From contig JAJEKV010000078.1 of NCBI GenBank assembly GCA_021234155.1, positions 126,001 to 190,000 on the forward strand: a DNA stretch of 64,000 nucleotides. Direction: 5' to 3'. Position 1 is the first letter of the stretch; the number at the start of each line of letters is the position of its first letter. This document shows, piece by piece, positions 23,384 through 34,893 of this stretch. The notes below the pieces were generated by a model. That model searched no databases and was not told the origin of the DNA. It saw only the letters and a list, made by a program, of their open reading frames with translations. Position numbers and translations under genes: made by a program. The DNA comes from Isoetes taiwanensis (Eukaryota; Streptophyta; Lycopodiopsida; Isoetales; Isoetaceae).

Positions 23384-25264
23384 TTACCTGTCTACTTGCC
23401 ATATGTTCTCCATGATTTGATTTTTATATTCAAGTTGTTTCTCCATCGGTGCCCCAGGGGTGCAAGCATTTTGAATAGTTTTTCTAACCATGGTCTTAAG
23501 CCTGTGCAGGCAAAAACCATTGGCCACGAACACATCCAATGTTCTCCCTAGTTCCACCAAAAATTCTTCAGGCCGATTACATAAATATAATAAAATAATC
23601 ACTTGTGCAATCACAAGGTTGTAGCACTGGCTAATTTTCCTGTTAGATGCTAATTGTATAAACTGAATATACTTAAACGGAAGCAATCTTCTCTTATCAA
23701 ACCTCGTCGTAACATACAAACCTTCTGCTTGATTAATAACTTGAATATGCAAGTTTAAAAAGTTACATCTAGGGAGTGTGGCCTCATATTCGGGAATAAT
23801 TGGTTTGCTATCTCCTTTTTAATATCCAGAACTCCGTTGGATAGATCCAAAACGGATTATCAACAACTCTTGGTTGTAACGAGGATCAATAAATAGGTCC
23901 ATTATTGGATTATTTATTGCCCCAAGTCATCCATATATCTATAATTTCCTATAAACAATGCCAGAATCTGTTTTCCCCAGTTTTAAGTCTCTCCCTATAA
24001 ATTTATATTCGTAAAACATAAGGTACATGTTACACCATAAAGGAGAACATGAGAACCCCCATAGGGATACCTCTAATTTGTTTCCATACTCTATCCCCCA
24101 CTTGTATACCCAGTTAGCAAGAAGATAATTATTCATGGTAATGAGATCTTGGGGTGTAAGTTCAAAATAAGATTCCAGTTTAGGAATATTCTTTCTCCGT
24201 GACACTTTATACTTTGTTTCCCCATGGTGAGCGATGTAACTTTAGAGGATGCCTCGGATGGAATGCCTTATAAAATAATGTTTCACAAAATAGTAGTGAT
24301 CCCATCTTCTCCAAAAAGGGGTATAGACTCATAACATCGCGTAATATCCGCAACCCATGTGTTACTTATACTATGAGGCAAATTGATTACTAGGTCTATA
24401 GTGGAATCAATCCACCAAAAAGATCTAGTATGCACCCCATGAACCTTTTTTAATCTTAGAGTCTAATGTCCAACACATCTCTTTGAATATGGGACCATTG
24501 CTTGTATAATGGGTTATACACTTGGCCATATCCGAAAAAATACAACACGATGCATTAGTTAACCATCCGAATTTCTTTTTTATGGACTTTGTATGTTGCC
24601 ATTAAATAGGGTAACCCTAGTTTATTATCCACCTTCACTTTAGCAATCTCTTTCATTTTATACAAACACGCATACTTGACTGCTATAGGTGAACTGGGGT
24701 AACCATCCTCGTCATAACACATAGCAAAATCCGTACTTTGGACTCTTCTAATGGTTTTGAATATAATTTTTGCAAATAAAGACAGGGAGTATTCTCGCCT
24801 TTATCCGCACTTAAATATACAAATGTTCTTTAAGCCATTCTTTTCCATATTATATTCAAGTGTAGTTCCTTTTAGGAACCTAATTCTTTTCTTTTGTCCT
24901 TATTTGCCTCATTAACCAATTGTTTGATCTTCCTATTAATAAATGCTTTAGCATCATCAATCCTGGATGTATGGAATTCTCCAAATTGGTATTCCAGAAG
25001 TTGAATGGTTTGTTCCCATGCTTTAAGAATCTCCATAATAACAAGGCCCGTATTAGGTTCCTTAAGATGGATATGGTTTAAACCATATTTTATATCATCC
25101 CTTGTAAAATGACAAATGTCTATGGAGAGTGTTGTAACATGTTTACAACCATCTTCCCCAACTTCCGTGAATGGCTCAATATATATTGAAGGACTAAAGC
25201 CAAAAAGTTTATTAATCAGAGAAAAAGTACAAAATTTACATGTCTCATCTCTGTGTAAGCACAA
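23384..25264 (-). pseudogene. reverse transcriptase of a retroelement, frameshifted
   Basis: The minus strand encodes a recognisable reverse transcriptase spread over three frames. In order: an N-terminal segment from 25,264 (MCLHRDETCKFCTFSLINK to about 24,890); a fingers region reading LGLPYLMATYKVHKK (about 24,600); motif A, WVADITRCYESIPLFG (about 24,357-24,305), with the catalytic Asp; the template-grip motif RGIPMG (about 24,070) followed after a frame change by FSCSPLWCNMYLMFYEYKF; the catalytic YRYMDDLG with Asp-Asp (about 23,945-23,915), a frame change, then AINNPIMDLF; and a thumb-like tail, LYVTTRFDKRRLLPFKYIQ, to 23,384. The IPMG-x-SCSP and R-Y-M/I-DDL signature resembles Penelope-like and related non-LTR reverse transcriptases, not Ty1/Ty3 (YVDDM) enzymes. 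No GIY-YIG endonuclease was identified. At least three frame changes mean it is inactive or mis-sequenced. Confidence 0.75.
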
Positions 25265-25639
25265 AAATATGCCACAGGAGCACGAGCCTGGAGCACAATG
25301 TACTTACTCCAGAATAGGAGACTAATGATAAGAATTAATTCGAAGATACTGAATCCAGATGTGTTCCATCAGTTCTGAGTCAAGAGGAGAACACTCGTAG
25401 GCTGTCAATATCTTTTTCTGGGCCACCGTAATAACACTGTGTGCAGAAGAATAAATGCCTTGAAAGATATGAGGTGCGGGCGGCTCCCATATTGACCATA
25501 GGAGCCAACCGGAACCAAGATGAAATGCCATTTGTTTAGCTGAAGGCCATGCGTTGGGATAGGACGCCAAAAGAATGCATCGGCAGTGATGCACGTAGAA
25601 TGACGGAGGTGAACTTCTAAGCTTTTGAAATGTAACATT

Positions 25640-25904
25640 TTCCCTCCCTTTGCAATTGGGGTAATTACACTATTATGTTCATTCGTGTTTTGGTATAATA
25701 GTTACACAATGAAGTTGGGAGTTTCAAATTTTCCATTTTATTTGTTATTAAAAATTCCATATTATTTCATTGTTTTTATGTTTTATCAATCTGGAATTAG
25801 GCCTAAAGCTTCCATGATTGTAGTTCTTGATCTTGGTACGATGGCCCATGGCATATGGCATATGGCATTTCCAAACAATGATTTATCAAGATATGTCATT
25901 TGAA
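25640..25904. other. AT-rich spacer
   Basis: An ORF at 25,625-25,903 on the plus strand is mostly hydrophobic low-complexity translation of AT-rich DNA. CATATGGCATATGGCATT at 25,852 is a short tandem. No gene is supported. Confidence 0.35.
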
Positions 25905-25906
25905 CA

Positions 25907-25985
25907 AATAACCATCATTCAATTAAATTGGGATTATGTCTGGTCCAAAATCGCGCCGAATAGGCTTATTATAGGCCATTTTAGC
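25907..25985 (+). repeat. dispersed repeat, copy 1 (pair with 39,389)
   Basis: About 75 bases starting ACCATCATTCAATTAAATTG and running through GGATTATGTCT, CCAAAATCGCGCCG and AGGCTTATTATAGGCC recur at 39,389-39,465 with few differences. The shared block includes the AAAATCGCGCC half of the GC-palindrome family. Confidence 0.8.
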
Positions 25986-26180
25986 TATATAACCATGTGT
26001 TGAATTTGATGAAACTTGTAAAATACGATGGAATTTAACCTAAAAATTTTATGTTTTGGCAACATAAAACCTAAAAATTGCATATTTTAAACACAATTAT
26101 CCCAAGAATGAAATTTGTAGAGTAAAATAACAAGTATATTTGAATAACTAACTCGCAAGCAAGTCCTTATTTTGAAATGA

Positions 26181-26203
26181 AAATCGCTACCGGGCGCGAT
26201 TTT
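26181..26203. repeat. GC-palindrome family member
   Basis: Arms AAATCGC and GCGATTT face each other around TACCGGGC. Related sequence without a complete partner arm occurs at 25,947 and around 26,330 (GATGCGATTTTATCCCGCCC). Confidence 0.6.
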
Positions 26204-26611
26204 GTGGACATAAACATACTACATTTATGCATTCAACTCAAATATTTATACAAACAATAAAATTTATGTCCTACAAAATGGTCAAAGCAGACGATTTTAC
26301 AAACGTGAAGAGTCTTTATAATGCTCCCCGATGCGATTTTATCCCGCCCAAAATACTTAAAATGTCCTACAAAATAGTTAAAAAAAACCAGTTTTAGAGA
26401 AAAATAATAACAAATTCAAAGTAGGTCGGATTTGACAGTTAGATCATGCCCAACCCCAAAGCCCCTTCAATAATTGTGATTTTGAGCAATTTTGGGCTGA
26501 TTCAACATCGAAATTTGTATTGCAGCAAGCAAAGCGTGGAATCAAGTCAAAATTACAAGGGCTTCTCTCCAAAGAACGGACTATTACCATCCCTGCCGAG
26601 TCTACCTAGCA

Positions 26612-26697
26612 ATAACAGAGTAATATCTAGAAGAGATAGATATTGGTAGTATCTAGAAGAGATAACAGAGTAATATCTAGAAGAGATAGATATTGGC
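26612..26697. repeat. 50-base tandem duplication
   Basis: ATAACAGAGTAATATCTAG-AAGAGATAGATATTGG occurs at 26,612 and again at 26,662, joined by GTAGTATCTAGAAGAG. ORFs on both strands through it are by-products. Confidence 0.8.
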
Positions 26698-26924
26698 GTC
26701 TGGGCTGTGCTCCAAGTGCTTCATCCACCAGTGTTCCATCCGTCAGTGCTCCAAGCGCTCCACCTGTTACAGTTCGATTTGGAAAAGCTCGATGGAAAAC
26801 CCCTGTGGAAAAGCTCGATGTGGAAAGCCCGTGGGAAAACCTAATCCGATATGGTAAAAGAGGCGTGGACCTCTTTGTTGAGAAACTAAGAAACACAAAA
26901 TAAAAATCAAGGCGAGCAACTAAA

Positions 26925-27160
26925 AGTTTAAGAGGGAGTAAAAAAGAAAAGGGACGGGCGGAATTTAGAGGAGGGAAAAAATAAGGAGAGGGAGCAAAAA
27001 GAATAGGAGACGAAAAAAAAGGGGGGAAAAAAAACTGACCAAGGGAATCTGAAATTTGAAAATTGAAAACGAAAACAAGAAAGGCGGATGGAGAGAAAAA
27101 AAAAAAAATGGCTGACGGGGAATAAAAACAAAAAAAAAACGCGGACGGAAAAAAGTACTA
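26925..27160 (+). repeat. purine-rich strand-asymmetric tract
   Basis: Over about 230 bases the plus strand is overwhelmingly A and G, with several pure runs of A or G. Such tracts can form triplex DNA; the apparent 67-residue Phe/Ser-rich ORF on the opposite strand is a composition artefact. Confidence 0.7.
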
Positions 27161-27489
27161 AAAATTAAGACATATTCTCAATTTTTTTTGAATGATGGTT
27201 AAATCATCCCTCTCGCTTTTTAAATCATCAGACGTATACATGAATGAAGATGTTAGAATAAAAGAACTTTTGAACCTAGGCTAATAATACAAGAAAGTCA
27301 TTGCTAATTTTAAAGCTCTCTGAATAAATCCACTATTAACATCCAATCCCATAGGTTATGCCATACTTTTATACACAATATTATTCTAAGCACAAGAACG
27401 TCTAGAGTAATTGGCGCGATGCATCAATGGCTCCTCAAAGGGCAATAATGTGGTCTAAATCGGAGATCCTACACTTATTACGTAAGATT
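27161..27489. other. spacer upstream of a broken ORF
   Basis: AT-rich, with a T run at about 27,182-27,190. No feature supported; may contain the 5' part or promoter of the following ORF. Confidence 0.3.
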
Positions 27490-27896
27490 TTTAAAGATTT
27501 TTCATGGTATTCGTGATGAAAATACAAGAAATGATGGGGATTCCAAAGATGATGCATCTAGGTTTTTTTCTTATGTTGCCGCGTGTGCCCGGGGCACATG
27601 GTTTTCTATTCAAGAGTTCAAGCGAGATGCAAGCTATGGCGGATTGATGCGGCAAGCCATCTTGAATTTGCTACAGCTTGGGATTTTAGGCTTCCGTGCT
27701 TGATTGCTTGCTGTGGGAAGTTTTTCCCGAGGTTTTTTGTCCACTCGCACTTGAGACGGCCCCAAGAGACTCAGAAAGAGATTGGCAGCTGGCCATAGGA
27801 AAATTCGGGCATGGGATTGATTTCGATTCGGATCTTTTCATTGCATGGTCGATTTTGCGGTGGAAGGCTTGGACACTTGCATCTTTGCATCCCTAA
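27490..27896 (+). pseudogene. hypothetical protein broken by one frameshift
   Basis: From about 27,500 one frame reads FHGIRDENTRNDGDSKDDAS, RFFSYVAACARGTWFSIQEF and KRDASYGGLMRQAILNLLQL before a TGA at about 27,703. A neighbouring frame takes over at the same place: VLDCLLWEVFPEVFCPLALE, ETAPRDSERDWQLAIGKFGH and DSDLFIAWSILRWKAWTLAS, ending with a stop at 27,894-27,896. A single-base shift joins them into about 130 residues of continuous, protein-like sequence. This looks like a C-terminal region; the start is not seen. Family unknown. Confidence 0.45.
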
Positions 27897-28099
27897 ACGT
27901 GGGCACCACGCCGGGTTCAACTCCCCGCCCCCGCCATGCGCTTAGGAAATGATGCAAGATCTGTTCAGACTCAGGTTGCTCCATTGCTTTTTTCGGGCCG
28001 GAGGTTCTCCTCGAGCTTGGGTTTTACTGTGGTTTTTGGTCTCCGAACAAACTAAAGCTTGGTTGTTGCATTTTTAGCATCATATTAGATAGCTATCTA

Positions 28100-30410
28100 T
28101 AGAGAAAATGCAGGGCTCAGATATCTACAACGGGATGTGGTTTATCCGGACATAATTTCTGGTTTTTCCAGCCCGGACAACCATCCAAACCCCATCGTGA
28201 TACCTCATCCGCCAAAGAATGGCCATCAACATGACCCATCCGTGTACTGATATGTACCCCCTCGCCTGGCAAAGACCAAGTACCTTCAGATTCAAGCTTC
28301 AGACCTTCAGCTCTGAGCTATTCAAAATGTTCCGGCATTGGGCGATGGATTTATAAGCCCAAACATGATTCAGAATGAGAATGCGAACAATGGGGCCCAT
28401 TTTTTGCAGCAATATCTTGTATCTTGAAGGTATTTGGTTAATGTTGTATGTTAATCGCTAGTTTTTGAGGAAATGTTCTCCGAGAATGCTCTATTGTGAA
28501 TAAATCTTCTTCTAGAATGTTCTGTTTTGGAAACTTCTTCCGATTATAAGCAGTTATGCAGATATAGGGTTAGTCCATTGAGACAAAATAGAAGGTGCAG
28601 CGGCCATTAAAAGGAATTCCTTCAAAAGCATCTCTGGCGACGAGAACTCACTTTAGTTTCTTAAGCATCCTGCATCTGGTAAGTCTTAGAGATCACAATC
28701 TTTTGTAGAAACAAGATTCAAAGCATGCAGCATTTTTGTTTTGAGGTTTCCTTTGTGATTTTCTTAAAATACATGCTTTATTTTTCTGCAGGTGATGGCT
28801 CAAGCATGTAATCGAGAAGGTTTTGTGCTGCAAATTGACAGATTGGGCGCCTTCATCTACCAGCTCTAGGGTTTGTAGGCCATGGGCTTGTTTTCACATT
28901 TTAGGAAAAGCTAGAAGGGCCCAAAATCACTAAGGTTAGATTCTTGTCGAAAGTGGTATTTCTGACGCAATTTTTGTGATTTTATGCTGCATTTGCAGCT
29001 GCATGATTTTACAGATGTTAAGCATGATTTTTCATCTAATTTAGAAGAATGGGCTTTGAATATTTGCTTGTTACGATAGGATTTTGATGATTTTGGTAAT
29101 GGATTTTTCAGATGGATAGAGCTTGTATTTTCTTTCGCAAAGGCTTAATGATCTTCTTAATAGTTCTTTTTATCACTCTGTTATGTCCAGATAGTTTCTA
29201 GAGTTAAGAAAACAAACAAGGCATATATCAAGGACATGCGGGGCATATATCAAGGACATGGCATATATCAGTCTCAGCTAGTGAAGATACATCATTGCAT
29301 GGATGCACGCTAAAAATTTGCTAGGCACAGACTTGTAGGGGAAAATCCTCTTCTTATCCAGTGTCTCAAGGTTAATTCTTCTACTGAAAAATTGTAATTT
29401 GATTAGTTGTTCTCATGTTTGAACTGGTTCAACCGGGAATTTCCCAAAAAAAGCCTGGATTCAAGCACAGAATGAACCACATGAATTGTCCATAATCAGA
29501 TCAGATGTTCTTGAACAACTTGAAGGCTCTAGTGTGCAATAGGTAAGCCTGTAACACTCTAAAATATCTATATTTTGATCCCTTTTAAGTGCATATTCTA
29601 ACTCTTAAATCAAATGCAGGCAATACAAGACAAAAGACTTTATCCTAGACAAATGTGACCTCTAAGAAATGCAAGAATATGCTTCGAGGACCATATGCTT
29701 TTCACTAAAACCATTTGTTGTTGAGTTGGAGTTACCACCACAAAGGATAAAAAGAAGACGATTAATTAACATGGTGTGTTCCTCCTAAAGATGGAAAGAG
29801 AGGTCGATAATGGTCGGTAATGTTTCCACCAATGATGTTGAACATCATCAGCCAACCTCCCAAGTGTAAGTGGATTAGATAAAAGATTAAAAAAAACATT
29901 CATTATGTCTAAGGGTTGTCTTGTAAATATACTAAAAATGAAATGTTGAGCAATTTCCTAAATTTTATTTCCATTCCAACTCTATAGGTATCTCTCATCC
30001 CAGTTTTCAAAAACCATACAAGTTGTAAAAAGCTTGTTGATCAACAGTTTTCAAGACAAATAATTTTGTGAAGTAGTTAAATAGATTTTGAGAGTGTGGT
30101 TGGATAGCATTTGTTTATTATTATGTACAATATACAAGCAATTATTAGCGCAAAAAAAGTAGGATCTAAAGGGCAACCAAGATGTAGAAGTGTAGTTGCC
30201 ATTAATAAACCATTGTAAGAAACCAAATGATCAAGTTCTTTAGTAAATGTTTTCTTTGTGGTATGGGTTTTCAAAGTATACTTAGCCTATGTGGATAGGA
30301 GCTGAAAAACTTAGTACATACAACCTTGAGCTGCCAATCATGTTCAAGATAGGATTGTATATTGAGTACAAATACTCATGTACAAAATACCCTATGTATT
30401 TATCTTAAAC
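28100..30410. other. possible spliced or non-coding transcript region
   Basis: Good splice-like signals occur on the plus strand: CATCTG-GTAAGTC near 28,678, TTTATTTTTCTGCAG-GTGATGG near 28,790 and ATCAAATGCAG-GC near 29,620. The segments between have no long ORF; the exon after 28,794 reads MAQACNREGFVLQIDRLGAF then stops. A GGCATATATCAAGGACAT tandem lies near 29,217-29,270. Near 28,140 the words TTTATCCGGACATAA and CCCGGACAACC resemble the satellite starting at 30.4 kb. No product can be named. Confidence 0.3.
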
Positions 30411-31375
30411 ATATTTATACCAAAGGGAGTTCTCCACTAATGGTTTATTTGGACAATGGGTGACATTAGGTGGTGGTTTTTCTGGACAAGTCATCTTCTA
30501 GGTAGGATTATACGTTGAGTTCAAATATGCATGTCCAAAATACACTATATATTTATACCAACGTTCAGGGGTATGATACGCTGAGTACAAATACTTGTGT
30601 ACAAAATACACTATGTATTTATACCAAACACATTTATATCAAAGGTGTTGTCCACTAGTGGTTTATTCAGATTTTACAAATACCGCGTGTACAAAATACA
30701 CTATGTATTTATGCCAAACGATTTATACTTAAGAGTGTTGTCTACTAATGGTTTATCTGGACACTAAGTGGTGGTTTTTCTGGACATTAGGCAGTGGTTT
30801 TTCTAGACAAGGCATCTTCATGGTAGGATTATACATTGGGTACAAATACTCATTTCAAAATATACTATGTATTTATACCAAACATATTAATACCAACCAA
30901 TAGTGGTTTATCCGACACCGGGTGGTGGTTTTTCCCGACACTTTGGATAGTGGTTTTCCCGACAAGTCATGTTCAGGGTAGAATTATACATTGGGTACAA
31001 GTATGCATGTACAAAATACACTATGTATTTAAGCCAAACGTATTTACACTTAAGAGTGTTGTCTATAGTGGTTTATCCGACACTGGGGTGGTGGTTTTTC
31101 TCGATAATGGATAGTGGTTTTCCGGACAAGTTATGTTCATGGCAAGATTATACATTGGGTACAAATACTCGTGTACAAAATACACTATGTATTTATGCCA
31201 AACGTATTTATATTTAAGAGTGTTGTCCACTAGTGGTTTATCTAGACACTAGGTGTTTTTCTGGACATTAGGTAGTGGACAAGTCATCTTCATGGTAGGA
31301 TTATACATTGGGTACAAATACTCATTTCAAAATATACTATGTATTTATACCAAACATATTTATACCGACTACGTT
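30411..31375 (-). repeat. satellite array, inverted-orientation part
   Basis: Contains repeated TGGTTTATCTGGACA-type words (reverse complement of the TGTCCAGATAAACCA core seen downstream), with GTGGTGGTTTTTCTGGACA and AAAATACACTATGTATTTAT. The modules are more diverged than those after 31,376 and of irregular length. Short ORFs are artefacts of the repeat. Confidence 0.8.
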
Positions 31376-33810
31376 GTGTCCAGATAAACCACCACTATGT
31401 GTCCAGATAAACCAATAGGGTAGTCATTGGCATTGGGTATAAATACTCAAGGTATAAATACTTGGTGTATTTATATCTATGGTATGTGATTCCAAGCCCT
31501 ACCCATACATTGTCCAGATAAACCACCACTATATGTCCAGATAAACCACCCAATTTGTGTCCAGATAAACCATCACTATGTGTCCAGATAAACCAATAGG
31601 GTAGTCATTGACATTGGGTAGAAATACTCAAGGTATAAATACTTGGTGTATTTATACCTATGGTATGTGCTTCCAAGACCTACCCATACATTGTCTAGAT
31701 AAACCACCACTATGTGTCCAGATAAACCACCCAATATGTGTCCAGATAAACCATTAGGGTAGGCATTGACATGGGGTAGAAATACTCAAGGTATAAATAC
31801 TTGGTGTATTTATACCTATGGTATGTAATTCCAAGCCCTACCCATACATTGTCCAGATAAACCACCAGATTGTGTCCAGATAAACCACCACTATGTGTCC
31901 AGATAAACCATCACTATGTGTCCAGATAAACCAATAGGGTAGTCATTGACATTGGGTATAAATACTCAAGGTATAAATACTTGGTGTATTTATACCTATG
32001 GTATGTGATTCCAAGCCCTACCTATACATTGTCCAGATAAACCACCAGATTGTGTCCAGATAAACCACCACTATGTGTCCAGATAAACCATCACTATGTG
32101 TCCAGATAAAGCAATAGGGTAGTCATTGACATTGGGTACAAATACTCAAGGTATAAGTACTTGGTGTATTTATACCTATGGTATGTGATTCCAAGTCCTA
32201 CCCATACATTGTCCAGATAAACCACCACTATGTGTTCAAATAAAACCACCCAATATGTGTCCAGATAAACCCTTAGGGTAGGCATTGACATGGGGTAAAA
32301 ATACCCAAGGTATAAATACACGGTGTATTTATACCCCATGTTATGTGATTCCAAGCCCTACCCATACATTGTCCTAGATAAACCACCTCCGGATAAACCA
32401 CCAACTTGTGTCTAGATAAACCACTTGTGTCCGTGATAAAACCACCAACTTGTGTCCAGATAAACCATTAGGGTAGGCATTGACATAGGGTAGAATACTC
32501 AAGGTATAAATACTTGATGTATTTATAATCATGTTATGTGATTCCAAGCCCTACCCATACATTGTCCAGATAAACCACCAGATTGTGTCCAGATAAACCA
32601 CCATCTTGTGTCAAGATAAACCATCACTATGTGTCCAGATAAACCAATAGGGTAGTCATTGACATTGGGTAGAAATACTCAAGGTATAAATACTTGGTGT
32701 ATTTATACCTATGGTATGTGATTTCCAAGCCCTACCCATACATTGTCCAGATAAACCACCAGATTGTGTCCAGATAAAGCACCACTATGTGTCCAGATAA
32801 ACTGCCAGATTGTGTCCAGATAAACCACCACTATGTGTCCAAATAAACCATCACTATGTGTCAAGATAAACCAATAGGGTAGTCATTGACATTGGGTAGA
32901 AATAATCAAGGTATAAATACTTGGTGTATTTATACTTATGGTATGTGATTCCAAGCCCTACCCATACATTGTCCAGATAAACCACCAGATTGTGTCCAGA
33001 TAAGCCACCACTATGTGTCCAGATAAACCATCACTATGTGTCTAGATAAACCAACAGGGTAGTCATTGACATTGGGTAGAAATATTCAAGGTATAAAATA
33101 CTTGGTGTATTTATACCTATGGTATGTGATTCCAAGTCCTACCCATACATTGTCCAGTTTAAATAATTTCTTGAGCACCCCCAATTTTTTAGACTCGGAT
33201 TGGTTGCCTTAAGCAACCACGGAGGTTCTAAATTCGAGGTTGAAGGTTTTGCCGGGAACACCTTCAACATTTTGGATGTTTTACCACTATGTGTCCAGAT
33301 AAACCACCCAATATGTGTCCAGATAAACCCTTAGGGTAGGCATTGACATGGGGTAAAAATACCCAAGGTATAAATATTCGGTGTATTTATACCTATGTTA
33401 TATGATTCCAAGCCCTACCCATACATTGTCCAGATAAACCACCAACTTGTATCCAGATAAACCACTTGTGTCCCAGATAAACCACCAACTTGGCGGATAA
33501 ACCATTAGGGTAGGCATTGACATAGGGTAGAATACTCAAGGTATAAATACTTGATATATTTATACCTATGTTATGTGATTCCAAACCCATACATTGTCCG
33601 AGATAAACCACCAACTTGTGTCCAGATAAACCCCTTGTGTCCAGATAAACCAATAGGGTAGTCATTGGCATTGGGTAGAAATACTCAAGGTATAAATACT
33701 TGGTGTATTTATACCTATGGTATGTGATTCCAAGCCCTACCCATACATTGTCCAGATAAACCACCAACCAACGGCCCGGATAAACCACCAATTTGTGTCG
33801 GTTAAACCAA
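31376..33810 (+). repeat. complex satellite with higher-order structure
   Basis: Two building blocks alternate. Block A, about 22 bases, is GTCCAGATAAACCACC plus a variable tail (ACTATGT, AGATTGT, AACTTGT, AATATGT). Block B, about 100 bases, starts CCAATAGGGTAGTCATTGAC, contains the palindromic GGTATAAATAC/GTATTTATACC, and ends GATTCCAAGCCCTACCCATA. I count 13 block-B copies between about 31,485 and 33,725, mostly 160-190 bases apart, separated by one to six block-A copies. Spacing stretches to about 230-275 where extra A blocks or an insertion occur. Confidence 0.95.
33157..33285. mobile_element. foreign insertion inside the satellite
   Basis: Between TGTCCAG and ACCACTATGTGTCCAG, about 130 bases lack satellite motifs. 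They contain the perfect palindrome GGTTGCCTTAAGCAACC at about 33,204-33,220 and GAGGTTCTAAATTCGAGG, weakly resembling a tRNA B-box. Could be a short SINE- or MITE-like insertion. No target duplication was verified. Confidence 0.45.
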
Positions 33811-34400
33811 TAGGGTAGTCATTGGCATTGGGTATAAATACAAATACTCATGTACAAATATATTATACAAATACTCATGTACAAATACATTGGGTACAAA
33901 TACAAATACTCATGTATAAAGTACACTTGGGATAAGTAGTTAGGATATTTATACTCTACAATGTAATAAAAAACCCACGAATTAACGTCCAGAAAAGTCA
34001 TGAAGTAATGTGCAAAAAAACCATGAAGTAATGTCCAGAATAACCACTAGATCGGTGTCAGGGAAAAACCAATAGATGGGTGGATAAACCACTTCGGGCG
34101 TGACGCGTTCCGAAAACCAATACCTTGTTTTTCAAATTTAAATCGAAGCGGGAAAAGTACAAGTCTTTAATACAACAGGTACACCGGTCAGAATCTGGAA
34201 GAATTAATGATTAACGGCCTGCATGTCCGGAAAAACCATCGGATGGCGTTGATGGGGTCATCGAAGATCCTCTGGATGGCCATCATGGGTGCATGGATGC
34301 CTGGATGGCTATGGGATGGGTGTCCAGGGCATGTCCGGAAAAACCACCGAAATTATGTCCGGATAAACCACATCTGTTGTAGATATACGGGCGCCCAAAA
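33811..34400. repeat. degenerate satellite flank
   Basis: Short units ACAAATACTCATGTACAAAT at 33,838-33,925, then diverging GTCCAGAATAACCA and GTCCGGAAAAACCACC words to about 34,375 (TATGTCCGGATAAACCACAT). The core TGTCC-A/G-GATAAACC is still recognisable. Confidence 0.65.
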
Positions 34401-34893
34401 TGCAGAGATAGAGTTTATAAAGCATTTGTAAGCACTTATTGCACCAGCAAAACCTGATTCGGCTTGGTCTTAGGGTGAAGGAGCAAGTAAATGCTTCAGC
34501 TTGTAAGGATCAGAAGATTATGTGAGTAAACAAATTCAAATGAAAAACAAAAACAAGCTTCTGGTGAAACAGTGGATCATTTTTTTTATCTCCATTGACC
34601 AATGAGGTCAAACCATGGCTGTTTGACCCCATCTCGTTTTGCAGGGAAGGGCTGAGAGAGCCCCATATGGGATATTCCCCATGAAATTCTGCAATCTAAT
34701 GGCCTCAAATTTTTTACACACACCCCAAACGATAATACACTGAAAATTTCGGATCCCTCTGCTCCGCATGAAGAACGTCTCTGTGTTCCAGGCTGCCATA
34801 GCCGGAAGCTGTGCTCCGATCGGAGAACTAGTTTAAATGGACTGGACGGAGGCGAGAACAGAATTATCAGATCCCCCTGTAGTTGGATTTTGA
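34401..34893. other. putative upstream region of the following gene
   Basis: Moderate GC from about 34,620. No clear TATA box within 100 bases of the ATG; the minus-strand ORF at 34,586-34,957 overlaps the gene start and is treated as a shadow. Confidence 0.3.

Noticed and set aside
26928-27131. Phe/Ser-rich membrane protein ORF on the minus strand
   Set aside because: It is the complement of a polypurine tract; composition explains it entirely.
33393-33791. 132-residue minus-strand ORF across the satellite
   Set aside because: It translates the repeat units (VVYLD, YLYLEY) and exists only because of the repeat period.
31376-33810. Regular short repeats separated by variable sequence, like a CRISPR array
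   Set aside because: The 22-base units are adjacent or separated by a conserved 100-base block, spacers are not unique, and the surroundings are plant nuclear DNA. It is a satellite.
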